Positions 25,582 to 34,774 are shown, counted from the first letter of the stretch. The stretch: DNA of 64,000 nt from Azohydromonas caseinilytica (GCF_012927045.1 NZ_JABBFW010000026.1:1-64000); one strand, 5' to 3'. Numbers and translations: made by a program. The notes: a model not told the origin generated them from the letters alone.

Positions 25582-27390
25582 GTGCGCCACTCGAAATTCC
25601 GTCTGCATTCCGGGCGCGGCAATTCCAAAAATGCCGCCGTTTTCAAGGTCATCGCCGCTGCCGCCCTGCTGGCGGGGCTGGCCTGCAGCGCTGCCGCGGC
25701 GCCTGCCGCGCCGGGCGACAGCCAGGATTACGCGCCGGGCCGGGTGCTCATCATGCCGCGCGCCGGACTGCCCGCTCACGCGCTGCGCGCCCTGCTGAAG
25801 GTGCACGGCGCCAAGGCCCGCAAGGTGGGCCAGAGCGAGCTGCACATCGTCGATCTGCCGCCGGGCCTGTCCGAGAAGGCCGTGGTGAACGTGCTCGCGC
25901 GCAATCCGCACCTGAAATTCGCCGAGCTGGACTACCGGGTGGCACCGTCGTTCGCGACCAACGATCCCTATGCCGGCAGCCAGTGGCACCTGGCCAACAT
26001 CGGCGTGCCCGCGGCCTGGGACACCACGCTGGGCACGGGCGTGACCATCGCCATCCTCGATTCCGGCGTGGACGCCACCCATGCCGACCTGGCCGCGGCG
26101 CTGGTGCCGGGCTGGAACTTCTACGACAACAACAGCGACACCCGCGACGTCTACGGCCACGGCACCAAGGTGGCCGGCGCGGCCGCCGCGGTGGCCAACA
26201 ACGGCGCGGGCGTGGCCGGCGTGGCCGGCGGCGCGCGCCTCATGCCGATCCGCGTCACGGACACCAGCGGCCTGGCCTACACCAGCACGGTCGCGCAAGG
26301 CCTCACCTATGCCGCCGACCGGGGAGCGCGCGTGGCCAACGCCAGCTTCGCCATGTACGACCGCTTCAGCGTCAAGAGTGCGGCCCAGTACATGAAGGAC
26401 AAGAACGGCCTGGTGATGATGAGCGCCGGCAACACCGGCACGCAGAACACGGCCGCCGCCACGACCAGTCTGATCACGGTGGCCGCGACCAACTCCGCCA
26501 ACGCGCGGGCCAGCTGGTCGAGCTACGGGCCCGCCGTGGCGCTGGCGGCGCCGGGCGTGTCGATCTACACCACGACCCGCGGCGGCGGCTACGCCGCGGT
26601 GGACGGCACCTCCTTCGCCAGCCCGGTGACCGCCGCCACCGCCGCGCTGCTGATGTCGGCGCGGCCGGAACTCTCCAGCACGCAGGTGGAGGACCTGCTC
26701 TACCGCACGGCCATCGACCTGGGCGCCGCCGGGCGCGACCCGTACTACGGCTACGGCCGCATCGACGCCGCCGCCGCCATGCGCGCGGCGCTGAGCGTCA
26801 CCCCGGCGCCGGACACCCAGCCGCCGGTGGCGGGCATCACCAACCTGGCCGGCGGCAGCGTGGTCAGCGGGCTGGTGCCCATCGACGTGGCGGCCAGCGA
26901 CAACGTCGGCGTGGCCCGCGTGGAGCTGCAGGTCAACGGCACGACCGTGGCCATCGACTCGACGGCGCCCTACGGCTTCAGCTGGGACAGCAGCGGCGTG
27001 CCCAACGGCTCGGCCTCCGTCACGGCCGTGGCCTTCGACGCGGCGGGCAACCGCGGCACCTCCAGCGCCGTGGTGGTCAGCGTCTCCAATGCCCTGGTGT
27101 CGGCGATGGCGGACAGCACCGCACCCACGCTCAGCATCGTCACGCCAGTGCCCGGGCCGGTGGCCGGCACGGTGAGCGTCAGCACCAACGCTTCGGACAA
27201 CGGCGGCGCGGCCGGCATCGAACAGTCGATCTACGTGGACAACGTGCTCAAGGCCAGCGGCAAGGGCTCCACCCTGTCCTTCAGCTGGAATGCCCGCAAG
27301 GTGGCCGCCGGCACGCACGTGATCGAGGCGCGCGCCAGGGACGCGGCCGGCAATACCGCCTCGACCACCACCCTGGTCACGACGAATTGA
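25582..27390 (+). CDS. Secreted S8-family subtilisin-like serine protease with two Ig-like domains
   Basis: A 602-aa exported protease. A signal peptide (about residues 15-43, ending SAAAA) precedes an inhibitor-I9-like propeptide (to about 115). The S8 domain has a full triad: D160 (ILDSGVDATH), H193 (YGHGTKVAG) and S344 (DGTSFASPVTA). Two tandem bacterial Ig-like domains follow from about residue 410, each with a DNxG...DAAGN pattern. The start is a GTG whose AGGAAA ribosome-binding site lies in a hairpin, downstream of a c-di-GMP-I riboswitch. It is therefore probably a c-di-GMP-controlled extracellular or surface protease, as seen in biofilm remodelling. A strong terminator follows. Confidence 0.9.
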   Translation: MRHSKFRLHSGRGNSKNAAVFKVIAAAALLAGLACSAAAAPAAPGDSQDYAPGRVLIMPRAGLPAHALRALLKVHGAKARKVGQSELHIVDLPPGLSEKAVVNVLARNPHLKFAELDYRVAPSFATNDPYAGSQWHLANIGVPAAWDTTLGTGVTIAILDSGVDATHADLAAALVPGWNFYDNNSDTRDVYGHGTKVAGAAAAVANNGAGVAGVAGGARLMPIRVTDTSGLAYTSTVAQGLTYAADRGARVANASFAMYDRFSVKSAAQYMKDKNGLVMMSAGNTGTQNTAAATTSLITVAATNSANARASWSSYGPAVALAAPGVSIYTTTRGGGYAAVDGTSFASPVTAATAALLMSARPELSSTQVEDLLYRTAIDLGAAGRDPYYGYGRIDAAAAMRAALSVTPAPDTQPPVAGITNLAGGSVVSGLVPIDVAASDNVGVARVELQVNGTTVAIDSTAPYGFSWDSSGVPNGSASVTAVAFDAAGNRGTSSAVVVSVSNALVSAMADSTAPTLSIVTPVPGPVAGTVSVSTNASDNGGAAGIEQSIYVDNVLKASGKGSTLSFSWNARKVAAGTHVIEARARDAAGNTASTTTLVTTN

Positions 27391-27403
27391 GCCTCCCAAA
27401 GCA

Positions 27404-27433
27404 AAACGCCTGCAACATGATTTGCAGGCGTTT
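27404..27433 (+). terminator. Rho-independent terminator of the protease gene
   Basis: AAACGCCTGCAA pairs with TTGCAGGCGTTT over 12 bp around a CATGAT loop. The 3' arm ends in TTT and the 5' arm is preceded by an A-run, so it can act in both directions. It begins 13 bases after the protease stop. Confidence 0.85.
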
Positions 27434-27561
27434 GGCGGTCGAGCTTTTTGCCCGGTCCGGAATATGAATTGAAACCTTGGCTCAAGGTGGGCGCATGGAT
27501 GACCCGATGGCTTCAGGTCTCAAGGAGGGTAATTCCGGCCCGGCGAATACCCGACGGGATA

Positions 27562-28263
27562 TCAGGCCGCGGTTTTTTCAGCCTTGTGGCGGCCGCGCCG
27601 GCTCACGCCCACGCCAAGCAAACCCAGGCCCACCAGCGCCAGCGAGGCGGGCTCGGGCACTTCGCTCGGCGGCGACGGGTTATCGCCCTCGCGCACGTAA
27701 ATGCTCAGGTGCGAAAGATTCAGGGGACGGCCCTGCTTGTTGACGAAGGGCGCATCCCACGAGCCGCCGGCCGAGCCGTCGAAAGCCACGTCGTCGAAGT
27801 AATACAGGGCGTAGTCATTGCCGGCCTTGAGCACGCCCACCAAATCCAGCCACACCGTGCCCGGCAGCGAGGAACCGGTGCCGCCGAGCGACCAGGTGCC
27901 GGAGGTGCCTGCATTGGCTTTCACCGAGAAATCGATGCCCAGGACATTGTGCGATTCGCTGCTGCTGATGTCGTCCTTGGCGGCCAGCGACCAGCCGTTG
28001 CCCCAGGTGTCCTTGAGCAGCCCGTTGACCTTGGCGGCCGAGTCGTTGTCGGAAAACACGAGGCCATAGCAGTCATGGCTGGCCGAGGTGCCCGCGGCCG
28101 GGTTCACGCCATAGGTCAGGTCGCTGGCCTGCATCAGCGTCGAGGCGCTGTTGTTGCTGCAGTAGCCGCTCGACCCCGCGGTGGGCGCGGCATGGGCCGA
28201 AACGGCCGCCCCGGCCAGCAGCACGGCGCCCATGAAACTGCCCAGTACAGTTTGAGTTGTCAT
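27562..28263 (-). CDS. PEP-CTERM sorting-domain protein
   Basis: A 233-aa secreted protein. A signal peptide (residues 1-25, ending AHA) is followed by a beta-rich body with two Cys (SGYCSNN and HDCYGLVF). The C-terminus is a PEP-CTERM tail: VPEPASLALVGLGLLGVG, then RRGRHK. The body is of the type found in many matrix-associated PEP-CTERM proteins of unknown role. The start has a GAGGGAG ribosome-binding site. It converges on the c-di-GMP-controlled protease, which could process such surface proteins; this link is only positional. Confidence 0.85.
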   Translation of the reverse strand: MTTQTVLGSFMGAVLLAGAAVSAHAAPTAGSSGYCSNNSASTLMQASDLTYGVNPAAGTSASHDCYGLVFSDNDSAAKVNGLLKDTWGNGWSLAAKDDISSSESHNVLGIDFSVKANAGTSGTWSLGGTGSSLPGTVWLDLVGVLKAGNDYALYYFDDVAFDGSAGGSWDAPFVNKQGRPLNLSHLSIYVREGDNPSPPSEVPEPASLALVGLGLLGVGVSRRGRHKAEKTAA

Positions 28264-28787
28264 ATGTTTTCTCCCTCAAAACACGATGAGGCTCGATGGT
28301 GGGTAAAACAGTTGGAATTACGTGAGCCAGTCGTAAGACTGTGCAACCCAGCCTTCAATACTCAAGGTACTGAACCGTCGGCTTTCCGGCCCCGTCTCGC
28401 GGCGGGTGTGGCCTGAAAAGGCTAACATCGCCATTTGCGTGGAAAAGAGACAAACAATGCCAAATCAATACAGACGTTTCTGCGCTGTATTAATTGTTTT
28501 AAATTGCAGCAAATGTTTGCTTGATTGCCCGTATTGGGCGCGGCGTCGTCACATTTCGAGGGAAAAATACGCAACGCCAGCGCTGTTTTTGCCTGCAACG
28601 CCGTGGGTTTTCAAGCTTTTTGGCGCGCGGCCCCGTAAATCCACTCATTCGATGGACGCCGTGAATTAATGCCTGGTCAATTCCGATGGCCGGCGTGCAA
28701 AGCATGAGATTCGTCGCGCCGCAGGCCCGGGTGTCGGCCGGAAGCCGTCGCCGGCTCACTATCCTTGGGCCCCTTCACGTAAAACCC
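28264..28787. other. AT-richer intergenic region between divergent genes
   Basis: These 524 bases separate the PEP-CTERM gene from the exonuclease gene and hold both promoters. The stretch 28420-28670 is visibly AT-richer than its surroundings. A 71-codon open frame at 28457-28669 starting MPNQYRRFCAVL has a GGAAAAGAG leader but no recognisable family, so I do not call it a gene. Confidence 0.4.
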
Positions 28788-29411
28788 ATGGAACGCGTCG
28801 CAGTCCTCGACTTTGAAACCACCGGCATCAGCCCGGGCCAGGGCGACCGGCCCACCGAGGTGGCGATCGCGCTGGTGGAGAACGGTTGCATCGTCGACCG
28901 CTTCCAGAGCCTGATGAACCCGGGCCGCCGCATCCCGGCCTTCGTCACGCAGCTCACCGGCATCAGCAACGACATGGTGGCGGGCGCACCGGCCGTGGCC
29001 CAGGTCATGCGCGAGGCGGCCCGCTTCGTCGGCCGGCTGCCGGTGGTGGCGCACAACGCCGCCTTCGACCGCAAGTTCTGGGTGGCGGAGCTGCAGCGGC
29101 TGGCGCTGGATGCGCACGCGCCTTTCGCCTGCACCATGCTGCTGGCGCGGCGCCTCTATCCCGACTGCGCGAACCACAAGCTCGGCACGCTGGTGGATGC
29201 GCTGGGCCTGCCCCAGTCAGGCCGCGCCCACCGCGCCATGGTCGATGCCGAGATGGCCAGCCACCTGTGGTGCCGCATCGGCGCCGACGTGGCCGAGCGC
29301 TACCGCGTCGGCGACGTCAGCCATGCCCTGCTGGCGCGCGTGCAGGCCACGCCCCGCGCCAGGCTGGCGCAGTGCTTCCCGCCGGCCGGCGCCGCGCTGC
29401 CGGTGGGCTGA
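28788..29411 (+). CDS. DnaQ-like 3'-5' exonuclease (DEDDh family)
   Basis: A 207-aa soluble nuclease. The DEDDh motifs are complete: Exo I LDFETTG (Asp and Glu), Exo II HNAAFDRKF (Asp) and Exo III HRAMVDAEMA (His and Asp). It resembles stand-alone DnaQ-like exonucleases rather than the Pol III epsilon subunit, which is longer and carries the alpha-binding tail. It probably trims DNA or RNA 3' ends. It converges on the GGDEF gene with a 51-base gap. Confidence 0.85.
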   Translation: MERVAVLDFETTGISPGQGDRPTEVAIALVENGCIVDRFQSLMNPGRRIPAFVTQLTGISNDMVAGAPAVAQVMREAARFVGRLPVVAHNAAFDRKFWVAELQRLALDAHAPFACTMLLARRLYPDCANHKLGTLVDALGLPQSGRAHRAMVDAEMASHLWCRIGADVAERYRVGDVSHALLARVQATPRARLAQCFPPAGAALPVG

Positions 29412-29462
29412 TCGGGGTGCCCGGACGGGCTTGAGGGCCGCCCTTGCCGGTACGCCGGCGCG

Positions 29463-30887
29463 CTACGCCCCGGCGCCGGCCGGCTGCGCCTCGCCATGCA
29501 TCGCCATGCCGCCGCGGCCGCGCTGCTTGGCGCCGTACATGGCCTGGTCGGCCTGCTGCAGCAGCTCGGTGGCGCTCTGCCGCGGGCGGGCCAGCGCGAT
29601 GCCGACGCTGCACGACAGCCCCGAGCCGGGCACCGCCTCCCGCACGGCCTGCAGCACCTTCTGCGCCATGGCGCGGGCCTGGGCCGCGTCGCCCAGGCCG
29701 TCGGCCAGCACCACGAACTCGTCGCCGCCCAGGCGGCCCACCACGTCGTTCTTGCGCACGCCACCACGCAGCGCCTGCGCCACCGCGACCAGCGCGTCGT
29801 CGCCGGCCTGGTGGCCCCGGGTGTCGTTGAGCCGCTTGAAGCCGTCCAGGTCCAGGAACAGCAGCGCCGCGGGCGTGCCGTGGCGGTCGAGGTGGTGCAG
29901 CGCCTTGTCGGTCGCGTCCGTGAAGGCGCGCCGGTTGAGCAGCCCGGTGAGCGGGTCCTGCAGCGCCAGGGTGCTGAGCGCCGCCTCCAGCCGCTTGCGC
30001 TCGGAGATGTCGTGCATGAAGCCGGTGAACTCCCAGGCGCCGCCGACCTGCGCGCCGCTCCAGCTCAGCTCGATGCTCATGGGCTGGCCGTCGCGGTGCA
30101 CCGCGGGCAGCTCCAGGCGGCTGGCCCGGAGCGCCCCCCCGCGCGCCAGGAAGCGCGCGATGCCGCCGTCGTGCGCCTGGCGCAGCGCCGGCGGAATGAT
30201 CAGTGCCGACAGCGGCTGCCCCAGGGCCTCGTCCGCGCGCCAGCCGAACAGCCGCTCGGCCGCCGGGTTCCACTCCGTGACCACGCCGGCGGCGTCCATC
30301 GACACGATGGCGTCGTTGGCGTGCAGCAGCATGGCGCGCAGCCGCGCCTCGCTCATGTGCAGCTGCGCCGCCATCTGCAGGCGCTGCTCGTAGGCCAGCT
30401 GGCGCCCCAGCGCCCCGCCCAGCGTGGCGGCCATCAGCTCCAGCGTCTGCACCGCCATGTCGTCGATGCCGTGCGGCGCCTGCGCCATCACCTTCAGCAC
30501 CCCGACCGCCTCGCCGCCGCAGAACAGCGGCGTGCACACCATGGAGCGGATGCCGATGCGCCGGCAGGCCTCGCGGTCCACCCGCGGGTCCTGCTCGGTG
30601 TCGTCGCAACGCAGGATCGCGCGCTGCGCCACGCTCAGGCCCGACAGGCTGCCCCCGCGCCGCAGGCGCAGGCCGGCATGGGCGGCAAAGGAGGCGCTGG
30701 CGCAGCGGTAGACCATCGCGTCGCCTTCGACCAGCTCGACCACGGCGCCCGCGCTATCGGTGAGGGCCTGTACGCTGTCCACGACGCGCTGCATGAAGGC
30801 GTCCAGGTCCAGCTCGGCATCCGAGAGCTGCGACTGCGCCTGGATGATGCTGAGAAGCCGATCGAGCTGGGGAATCGCGGACGCCAT
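29463..30887 (-). CDS. GAF-PAS-GGDEF diguanylate cyclase
   Basis: A 474-aa soluble signalling enzyme: a GAF domain at about residues 20-165, a PAS domain at about 180-300 (NDAIVSMDAAGVVTEWNPAA) and a GGDEF domain at about 310-465. The active-site loop is GGDEF at 387-391, and RKND at 378-381 is the RxxD product-inhibition site, so it should make c-di-GMP under feedback control. No EAL domain is present. The ATG at 30887 lies 28 bases after the LysR stop but lacks a clear ribosome-binding site; an upstream start at 30971 would overlap that gene. It lies 3.5 kb from a c-di-GMP-I riboswitch. Confidence 0.88.
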   Translation of the reverse strand: MASAIPQLDRLLSIIQAQSQLSDAELDLDAFMQRVVDSVQALTDSAGAVVELVEGDAMVYRCASASFAAHAGLRLRRGGSLSGLSVAQRAILRCDDTEQDPRVDREACRRIGIRSMVCTPLFCGGEAVGVLKVMAQAPHGIDDMAVQTLELMAATLGGALGRQLAYEQRLQMAAQLHMSEARLRAMLLHANDAIVSMDAAGVVTEWNPAAERLFGWRADEALGQPLSALIIPPALRQAHDGGIARFLARGGALRASRLELPAVHRDGQPMSIELSWSGAQVGGAWEFTGFMHDISERKRLEAALSTLALQDPLTGLLNRRAFTDATDKALHHLDRHGTPAALLFLDLDGFKRLNDTRGHQAGDDALVAVAQALRGGVRKNDVVGRLGGDEFVVLADGLGDAAQARAMAQKVLQAVREAVPGSGLSCSVGIALARPRQSATELLQQADQAMYGAKQRGRGGMAMHGEAQPAGAGA

Positions 30888-30915
30888 GGCGGGGGGAGCA
30901 ACGTGAAACCCACAC

Positions 30916-31887
30916 TCATCGGCATTCCGGTGATGGGATTGAGGTGGGCTGCTCGCGGAGTGAACCGCCATGCAGGCGCCCAACGCTGTCCAGCAGGCCT
31001 TGAACGGTCTGCGCCTCGCCCAGCCGTGCGCTCCACCACGCCAGCGCCTTGCCCTGCGCGCCCACGCGCCAGGCCAGGCTCAGCGTCTCCTGCGGGCGCT
31101 CGCCCTCCACGCGCTTGCGCAGCAGCGCGCCGCTGCGCACGTAGGCCTCGGCGCACAGCGCGGGCAGGTAGCCCGCGCCCACGCCTTCGAGCTGCAGCGC
31201 CAGCTTGGCGCGCAGGGTCGGCACGGTGACGGTGCGCTGCCCGCTGAGCAGCCCGGTGCTGCGCGCCGGCAGGTGCCGCGCCGAGTCCGCCACCACCACG
31301 GCGCGGTGGCCGCGCAGCTGCGCCTCGGTCAGCGGCTCGGCCTCCCGCGCCAGCGGGTGGAAGGGCGCGACGCAGAACCAGAAGTCCACCCGCGCCACCT
31401 CGCGCGCCAGGTAGCCGCCGCCGGCCGGGCCCGGTCCGGCGGCCAGCACCAGGTCGCTGCGCGCATCCAGCAGCGACTCCCAGGTGCCGGTGAGCGTCTC
31501 CTCCACCACGCGCAGCCGCGTCGCGTCCGCCACCTCGTGGAAGGCGGCGATGTGCGGCCCCAGGATTTCAGTCGGGATCAACCCGTCCAGCGCAAGTTGA
31601 AAAGTGCTCTCCCAGCCGGAGGCCACGCGCTGCACGCGGCACTCCAGGTCGGCGGCGGCCTGCAGCAGCAGCCGGCCCTCGCGCACTAGCTCGCGCCCCG
31701 CTTCGGTCATCTCGATGCGCGGGCCGCTGCGGCGGAACAGCTGCACCTTCAGCTCCTCCTCCAGCCTGGCCACGGTGTAGGAGATGGTCGAGGGCACCTT
31801 GTGCAGCTCGTCGGCCGCGGCGCTGAAGGAGCCGCGCCGCGCGATGGCGTCGATCAGCTCCAGGCCCTCCAGGCTCAGCTTCCCCAT
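30916..31887 (-). CDS. LysR-family transcriptional regulator
   Basis: A 323-aa LysR-type regulator with an N-terminal winged helix (residues 5-62: GLELIDAIARRGSFSAAADE, then VPSTISYTVARLEEEL) and a periplasmic-binding-like effector domain. The VPSTISYTVARLE recognition helix is typical of the group that sits beside pirin, DoxX and WrbA genes in proteobacteria. A strong AAGGAAGAA ribosome-binding site supports the start. It is divergent from the pirin gene over 142 bases and probably regulates it. Confidence 0.85.
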   Translation of the reverse strand: MGKLSLEGLELIDAIARRGSFSAAADELHKVPSTISYTVARLEEELKVQLFRRSGPRIEMTEAGRELVREGRLLLQAAADLECRVQRVASGWESTFQLALDGLIPTEILGPHIAAFHEVADATRLRVVEETLTGTWESLLDARSDLVLAAGPGPAGGGYLAREVARVDFWFCVAPFHPLAREAEPLTEAQLRGHRAVVVADSARHLPARSTGLLSGQRTVTVPTLRAKLALQLEGVGAGYLPALCAEAYVRSGALLRKRVEGERPQETLSLAWRVGAQGKALAWWSARLGEAQTVQGLLDSVGRLHGGSLREQPTSIPSPECR

Positions 31888-32029
31888 GGTTCTTCCTTTT
31901 TCGATGGCATCGATGATGACGGTCGAAAAGTCTCAGTCAATAGCTTGAGCTGCGTCAACACAATGAGGCCATGTCGCTGAGAAACGGCATCAAAAGCTGA
32001 TTCGAAACCATCGAAGCAAAGGAGCCCAC

Positions 32030-32752
32030 ATGATCACGCTGCGCAAGTCGTCCGACCGGGGCCACGCCAACCACGGCTGGCTCGACAGCCGCCACAGCTT
32101 CTCCTTCGCCGACTACCACGACCCGGCGCACATGGGCTTTGGCAACCTGCGCGTCATCAACGAGGACCGCGTCGCCGCGGGCAGCGGCTTCGGCACGCAC
32201 GGCCACCGCGACATGGAGATCGTGAGCTACGTGCTCGACGGCGAGCTGGCGCACCAGGACAGCATGGGCAACGGCCGCGCAGGCGGCGCCCACGCCGGCG
32301 TGATCCGCCCCGGCGACGTGCAGCGCATGAGCGCCGGCACCGGCGTGCTGCACAGCGAGTTCAACCACGCCAAGGACCGCACGACCCACTTCCTGCAGAT
32401 CTGGCTCCTGCCCCGGCACCGCGGCGTGGCGCCAGGCTACGAGCAGAAGCACTTCGACGCCGCGCGGCGCCGCGGCCGGCTCACGCCCGTCGTCTCGGGC
32501 CACGGCACGGCGGGCGCGCTGTCCATGAATGCCGATGCCGAGATCGAGGCCGGGCTGTTCGACGGCGACGAGGCGGCGAGCAAGACGCTGGACCCGCAGC
32601 GCCTGGCCTACGTGCATGTCGCCCGCGGCGAGATCGAGGTCAACGGCCAGCGCCTGTCGGCCGGCGACGCCGCGCTGCTGGACGGCGAAACCCGGTTGGA
32701 GCTGCGCCAGGGCCGTGGCGCCGAGGTGCTGGTGTTCGACCTCGCGCGCTGA
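32030..32752 (+). CDS. Pirin-family protein (YhhW type)
   Basis: A 240-aa bicupin. The N-terminal cupin keeps the pirin signature HGWLDSRHSFSFADY and metal ligands in GTHGHRDMEI plus the VLHSEFNH box. YhhW homologues have quercetin 2,3-dioxygenase activity in vitro and are linked to redox stress. It is the first gene of a plus-strand set with doxX and wrbA and divergent from a LysR gene. A CAAAGGAGCCCAC leader precedes the ATG. Confidence 0.9.
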   Translation: MITLRKSSDRGHANHGWLDSRHSFSFADYHDPAHMGFGNLRVINEDRVAAGSGFGTHGHRDMEIVSYVLDGELAHQDSMGNGRAGGAHAGVIRPGDVQRMSAGTGVLHSEFNHAKDRTTHFLQIWLLPRHRGVAPGYEQKHFDAARRRGRLTPVVSGHGTAGALSMNADAEIEAGLFDGDEAASKTLDPQRLAYVHVARGEIEVNGQRLSAGDAALLDGETRLELRQGRGAEVLVFDLAR

Positions 32753-32796
32753 GCTGTTCCTTGTTCACCCACGCAACGACTTTCTGGAGACCCGCC

Positions 32797-33228
32797 ATGA
32801 ACGCTTCGCTTGAAAAAATCCTCGTCCCGGCCGGCCGCATCCTGCTGGCGCTGATCTTCATCACCTCGGGCTTCGCCAAGCTCTCGGACCTGCCCGGCAC
32901 GGCCGGCTACATCGCCAGCGCCGGGCTGCCCCTGGCCGGCTTCCTGGCCCTGGGCGCGGGCCTGCTGGAGCTGGGCGCCGGCCTCGCGCTGGCGCTGGGC
33001 TTCCAGGTGCGCTGGGCGGCGCTGGCGCTGGGCCTGTTCACGCTGGCCGCCGCGGTGCTGTTCCATGCCTACTGGAGCGCGCCGGCCGAGCAGGCCTACG
33101 TGCAGCAGCTCATGTTCATGAAGAACCTGGCCATTGCCGGCGGCCTGTTCCTGGCCTCGGCCTTCGGCGCCGGTTCGCTGAGCCTGGACGCGCGCCTGGC
33201 GCGCGGCGCCCGTCACGCTCATGCCTGA
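32797..33228 (+). CDS. DoxX-family membrane protein
   Basis: A 143-aa inner-membrane protein with four hydrophobic helices. The DoxX signature is RILLALIFITSGFAKLSDLPG near the start (given in part), and a Met/Phe-rich loop (LMFMKNLAIAGG) precedes the last helix. DoxX/YphA-like proteins take part in redox and thiol stress responses. The ATG at 32797 has a CTGGAGA ribosome-binding site. It lies 44 bases after the pirin gene, probably in the same operon. Confidence 0.88.
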   Translation: MNASLEKILVPAGRILLALIFITSGFAKLSDLPGTAGYIASAGLPLAGFLALGAGLLELGAGLALALGFQVRWAALALGLFTLAAAVLFHAYWSAPAEQAYVQQLMFMKNLAIAGGLFLASAFGAGSLSLDARLARGARHAHA

Positions 33229-33349
33229 ACGGCGGCGCGGCGCTTGCCACCGCGCCCATGCCTGACCCCATCACCCTTGCCGGCGCAGCCGCCCCGCGGC
33301 GCGCCTCTCCCCAGGCGAAACGCCTGAACCTCGAACCCAGGAGCTCCTG

Positions 33350-33949
33350 ATGGCCAAAGTCCTCGTCCTGTACTACTCGACCTACGGTCACATCCAGCAG
33401 ATGGCCAACGCGTTGGCCGAAGGCGCGCGCGGTGCCGGCGCCACGGTGGACGTCCGGCGCGTGCCCGAGACGGTGCCGGAGGACATCGCCCGCAAGGCCG
33501 GCTTCAAGCTGGACCAGGATGCGCCGCTGGCGAGCGTGGCCGAGCTGGAGCAGTACGACGCCATCGTCATCGGCGCGCCCACGCGCTACGGCCGCATGCC
33601 CTCGCAGATGGCGGCTTTCCTAGACCAGACCGGCGGCCTGTGGGCGCGCGGCGCGCTCCACGGCAAGGTCGGCGCGGCCTTCACCTCCACGGCCACGCAG
33701 CATGGCGGGCAGGAGACGACGCTGTTTTCGATCATCACCAACCTGCTGCACTTCGGCATGGTGGTGGTGGGCCTGCCGTACAGCTTCCAGGGCCAGATGC
33801 GGCTGGACGAGGTGGTGGGCGGCGCGCCCTACGGCGCCACCACCATCGCCGGCGGCGACGGCTCGCGCCAGCCCTCGCCCACCGAGCTCGACGGCGCCCG
33901 CTTCCAGGGCGAACTGGTGGCGAAGACGGCGGCCAAGCTGTTTGGGTGA
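33350..33949 (+). CDS. wrbA: NAD(P)H:quinone oxidoreductase WrbA
   Basis: A 199-aa flavodoxin-like enzyme that reduces quinones by two electrons and so avoids semiquinone radicals. The FMN phosphate loop is [12 protein letters not shown], and [11 protein letters not shown] and [13 protein letters not shown] are WrbA hallmarks. Length fits the family (about 200 aa). An AGGAG ribosome-binding site 6 bases from the ATG supports the start. It closes the pirin-DoxX-WrbA set, which reads as an electrophile/quinone stress module. Confidence 0.95.
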   Translation: MAKVLVLYYSTYGHIQQMANALAEGARGAGATVDVRRVPETVPEDIARKAGFKLDQDAPLASVAELEQYDAIVIGAPTRYGRMPSQMAAFLDQTGGLWARGALHGKVGAAFTSTATQHGGQETTLFSIITNLLHFGMVVVGLPYSFQGQMRLDEVVGGAPYGATTIAGGDGSRQPSPTELDGARFQGELVAKTAAKLFG

Positions 33950-34255
33950 TGGCCCAGGCCGGTCCTGCACGGGTCGGCAATTTCACCCGCCATCAGAGAA
34001 AGATTGCCATCTCCACGCGGCGCATGACCTAAAGCTGTAGCACTTTGGGGCTCTAATTGCCCTTCGGCACTTGTCGTTGCAGTATTCCGTTCGTCCTGAG
34101 GTATTGAAGGACGAACGGCCATTGCTGTGGTGCTGCCATCGCAGCCTCGCGGATTCACACTCCAATACCTTGGCGTGAGTGGGCTGCTTCAATAGCGATG
34201 CGTAATTGGAATGAGTGAGCGGCACAGGACTGTGTGGTGAATGATGTCTGCCTGT
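33950..34255. other. AT-rich intergenic region with one REP-like hairpin
   Basis: These 306 bases lie between the convergent wrbA and the small secreted-protein gene. They hold the hairpin at 34087-34118 and mark the left edge of the AT-rich island. I see no gene. Confidence 0.5.
34087..34118. repeat. REP-like intergenic hairpin (Burkholderiales/Xanthomonas type)
   Basis: CCGTTCGTCCT and AGGACGAACGG are perfect 11-base arms around GAGGTATTGA. It closely resembles the widespread repeat whose consensus I recall as CCGTTCGTCCTGAGC...TCGAAGGACGAACGG; here the loop is degenerate. I find no second copy in the window. It may help end wrbA transcription. Confidence 0.6.
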
Positions 34256-34774
34256 TCAGCATCCACATGGCCACGGCCGTATGCGCCCGTCTCCGCAATT
34301 TCGCGGTGGCAAACATAGAAGTTGTTTGATGTTCATCGTGAGATTTGCCTCGGGTGCGCTAGCTTGTTCCTCTGGCCTGGTGGTGGAGGCGGATCTTGTT
34401 TTTCCATTTTTTCCATTTTGGGCGGCGCTTTGTTCTACTTGTCGATTGTATGTTTCAAGAAAAAGATTCGAAATCTTTTTATTTCTCAGGTAATCGTCCT
34501 GCTGGAAAATGTAGACGATTTTTCCTTCTTTTCGGTCCTCGCATCCGTCAATATATTGCAGCTTGAGTCTATTCAATTTGGGCGACAAAAATCTGCATTC
34601 CTGTTTGAGGTCTGTTTCTTTTCCTTCTAGGATTATATGGATTGCTGCTGGCCCTGCGGGAAACTTTTCATTCTGCGCGGCCTTGTTTTGCGCGGCGACG
34701 TTAAAGCTTGCGGCAACTGCAGTGATTGATACTGCCATGCTGAGGGTGGCTTGCAATGAAAATATGCTTTTCAT
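34256..34774 (-). CDS. Secreted hypothetical protein, AT-rich gene
   Basis: A 172-aa protein with a signal peptide (residues 1-28, cleavage near NVAAQ). The mature part has a Cys pair (QECRFLSPK and DGCEDRKEG), then a hydrophilic Gln/Asn-rich stretch and a Cys-rich tail (LLCLPPRNCG, PWPCGC). I do not recognise a family. It lies 52 bases after the FecR-TPR-barrel gene on the same strand, with a good AAAGGAGAAAG ribosome-binding site, so it is probably co-transcribed. Base composition is far below the window norm (one 60-base line counts 32% GC), which suggests recent acquisition. Confidence 0.6.
   Translation of the reverse strand: MKSIFSLQATLSMAVSITAVAASFNVAAQNKAAQNEKFPAGPAAIHIILEGKETDLKQECRFLSPKLNRLKLQYIDGCEDRKEGKIVYIFQQDDYLRNKKISNLFLETYNRQVEQSAAQNGKNGKTRSASTTRPEEQASAPEANLTMNIKQLLCLPPRNCGDGRIRPWPCGC

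Noticed and set aside
28457-28669. 71-codon open frame with a possible ribosome-binding site in the AT-richer gap.
   Set aside because: No family resemblance, unusual composition, and an intergenic position between divergent genes; too little support for a gene call.
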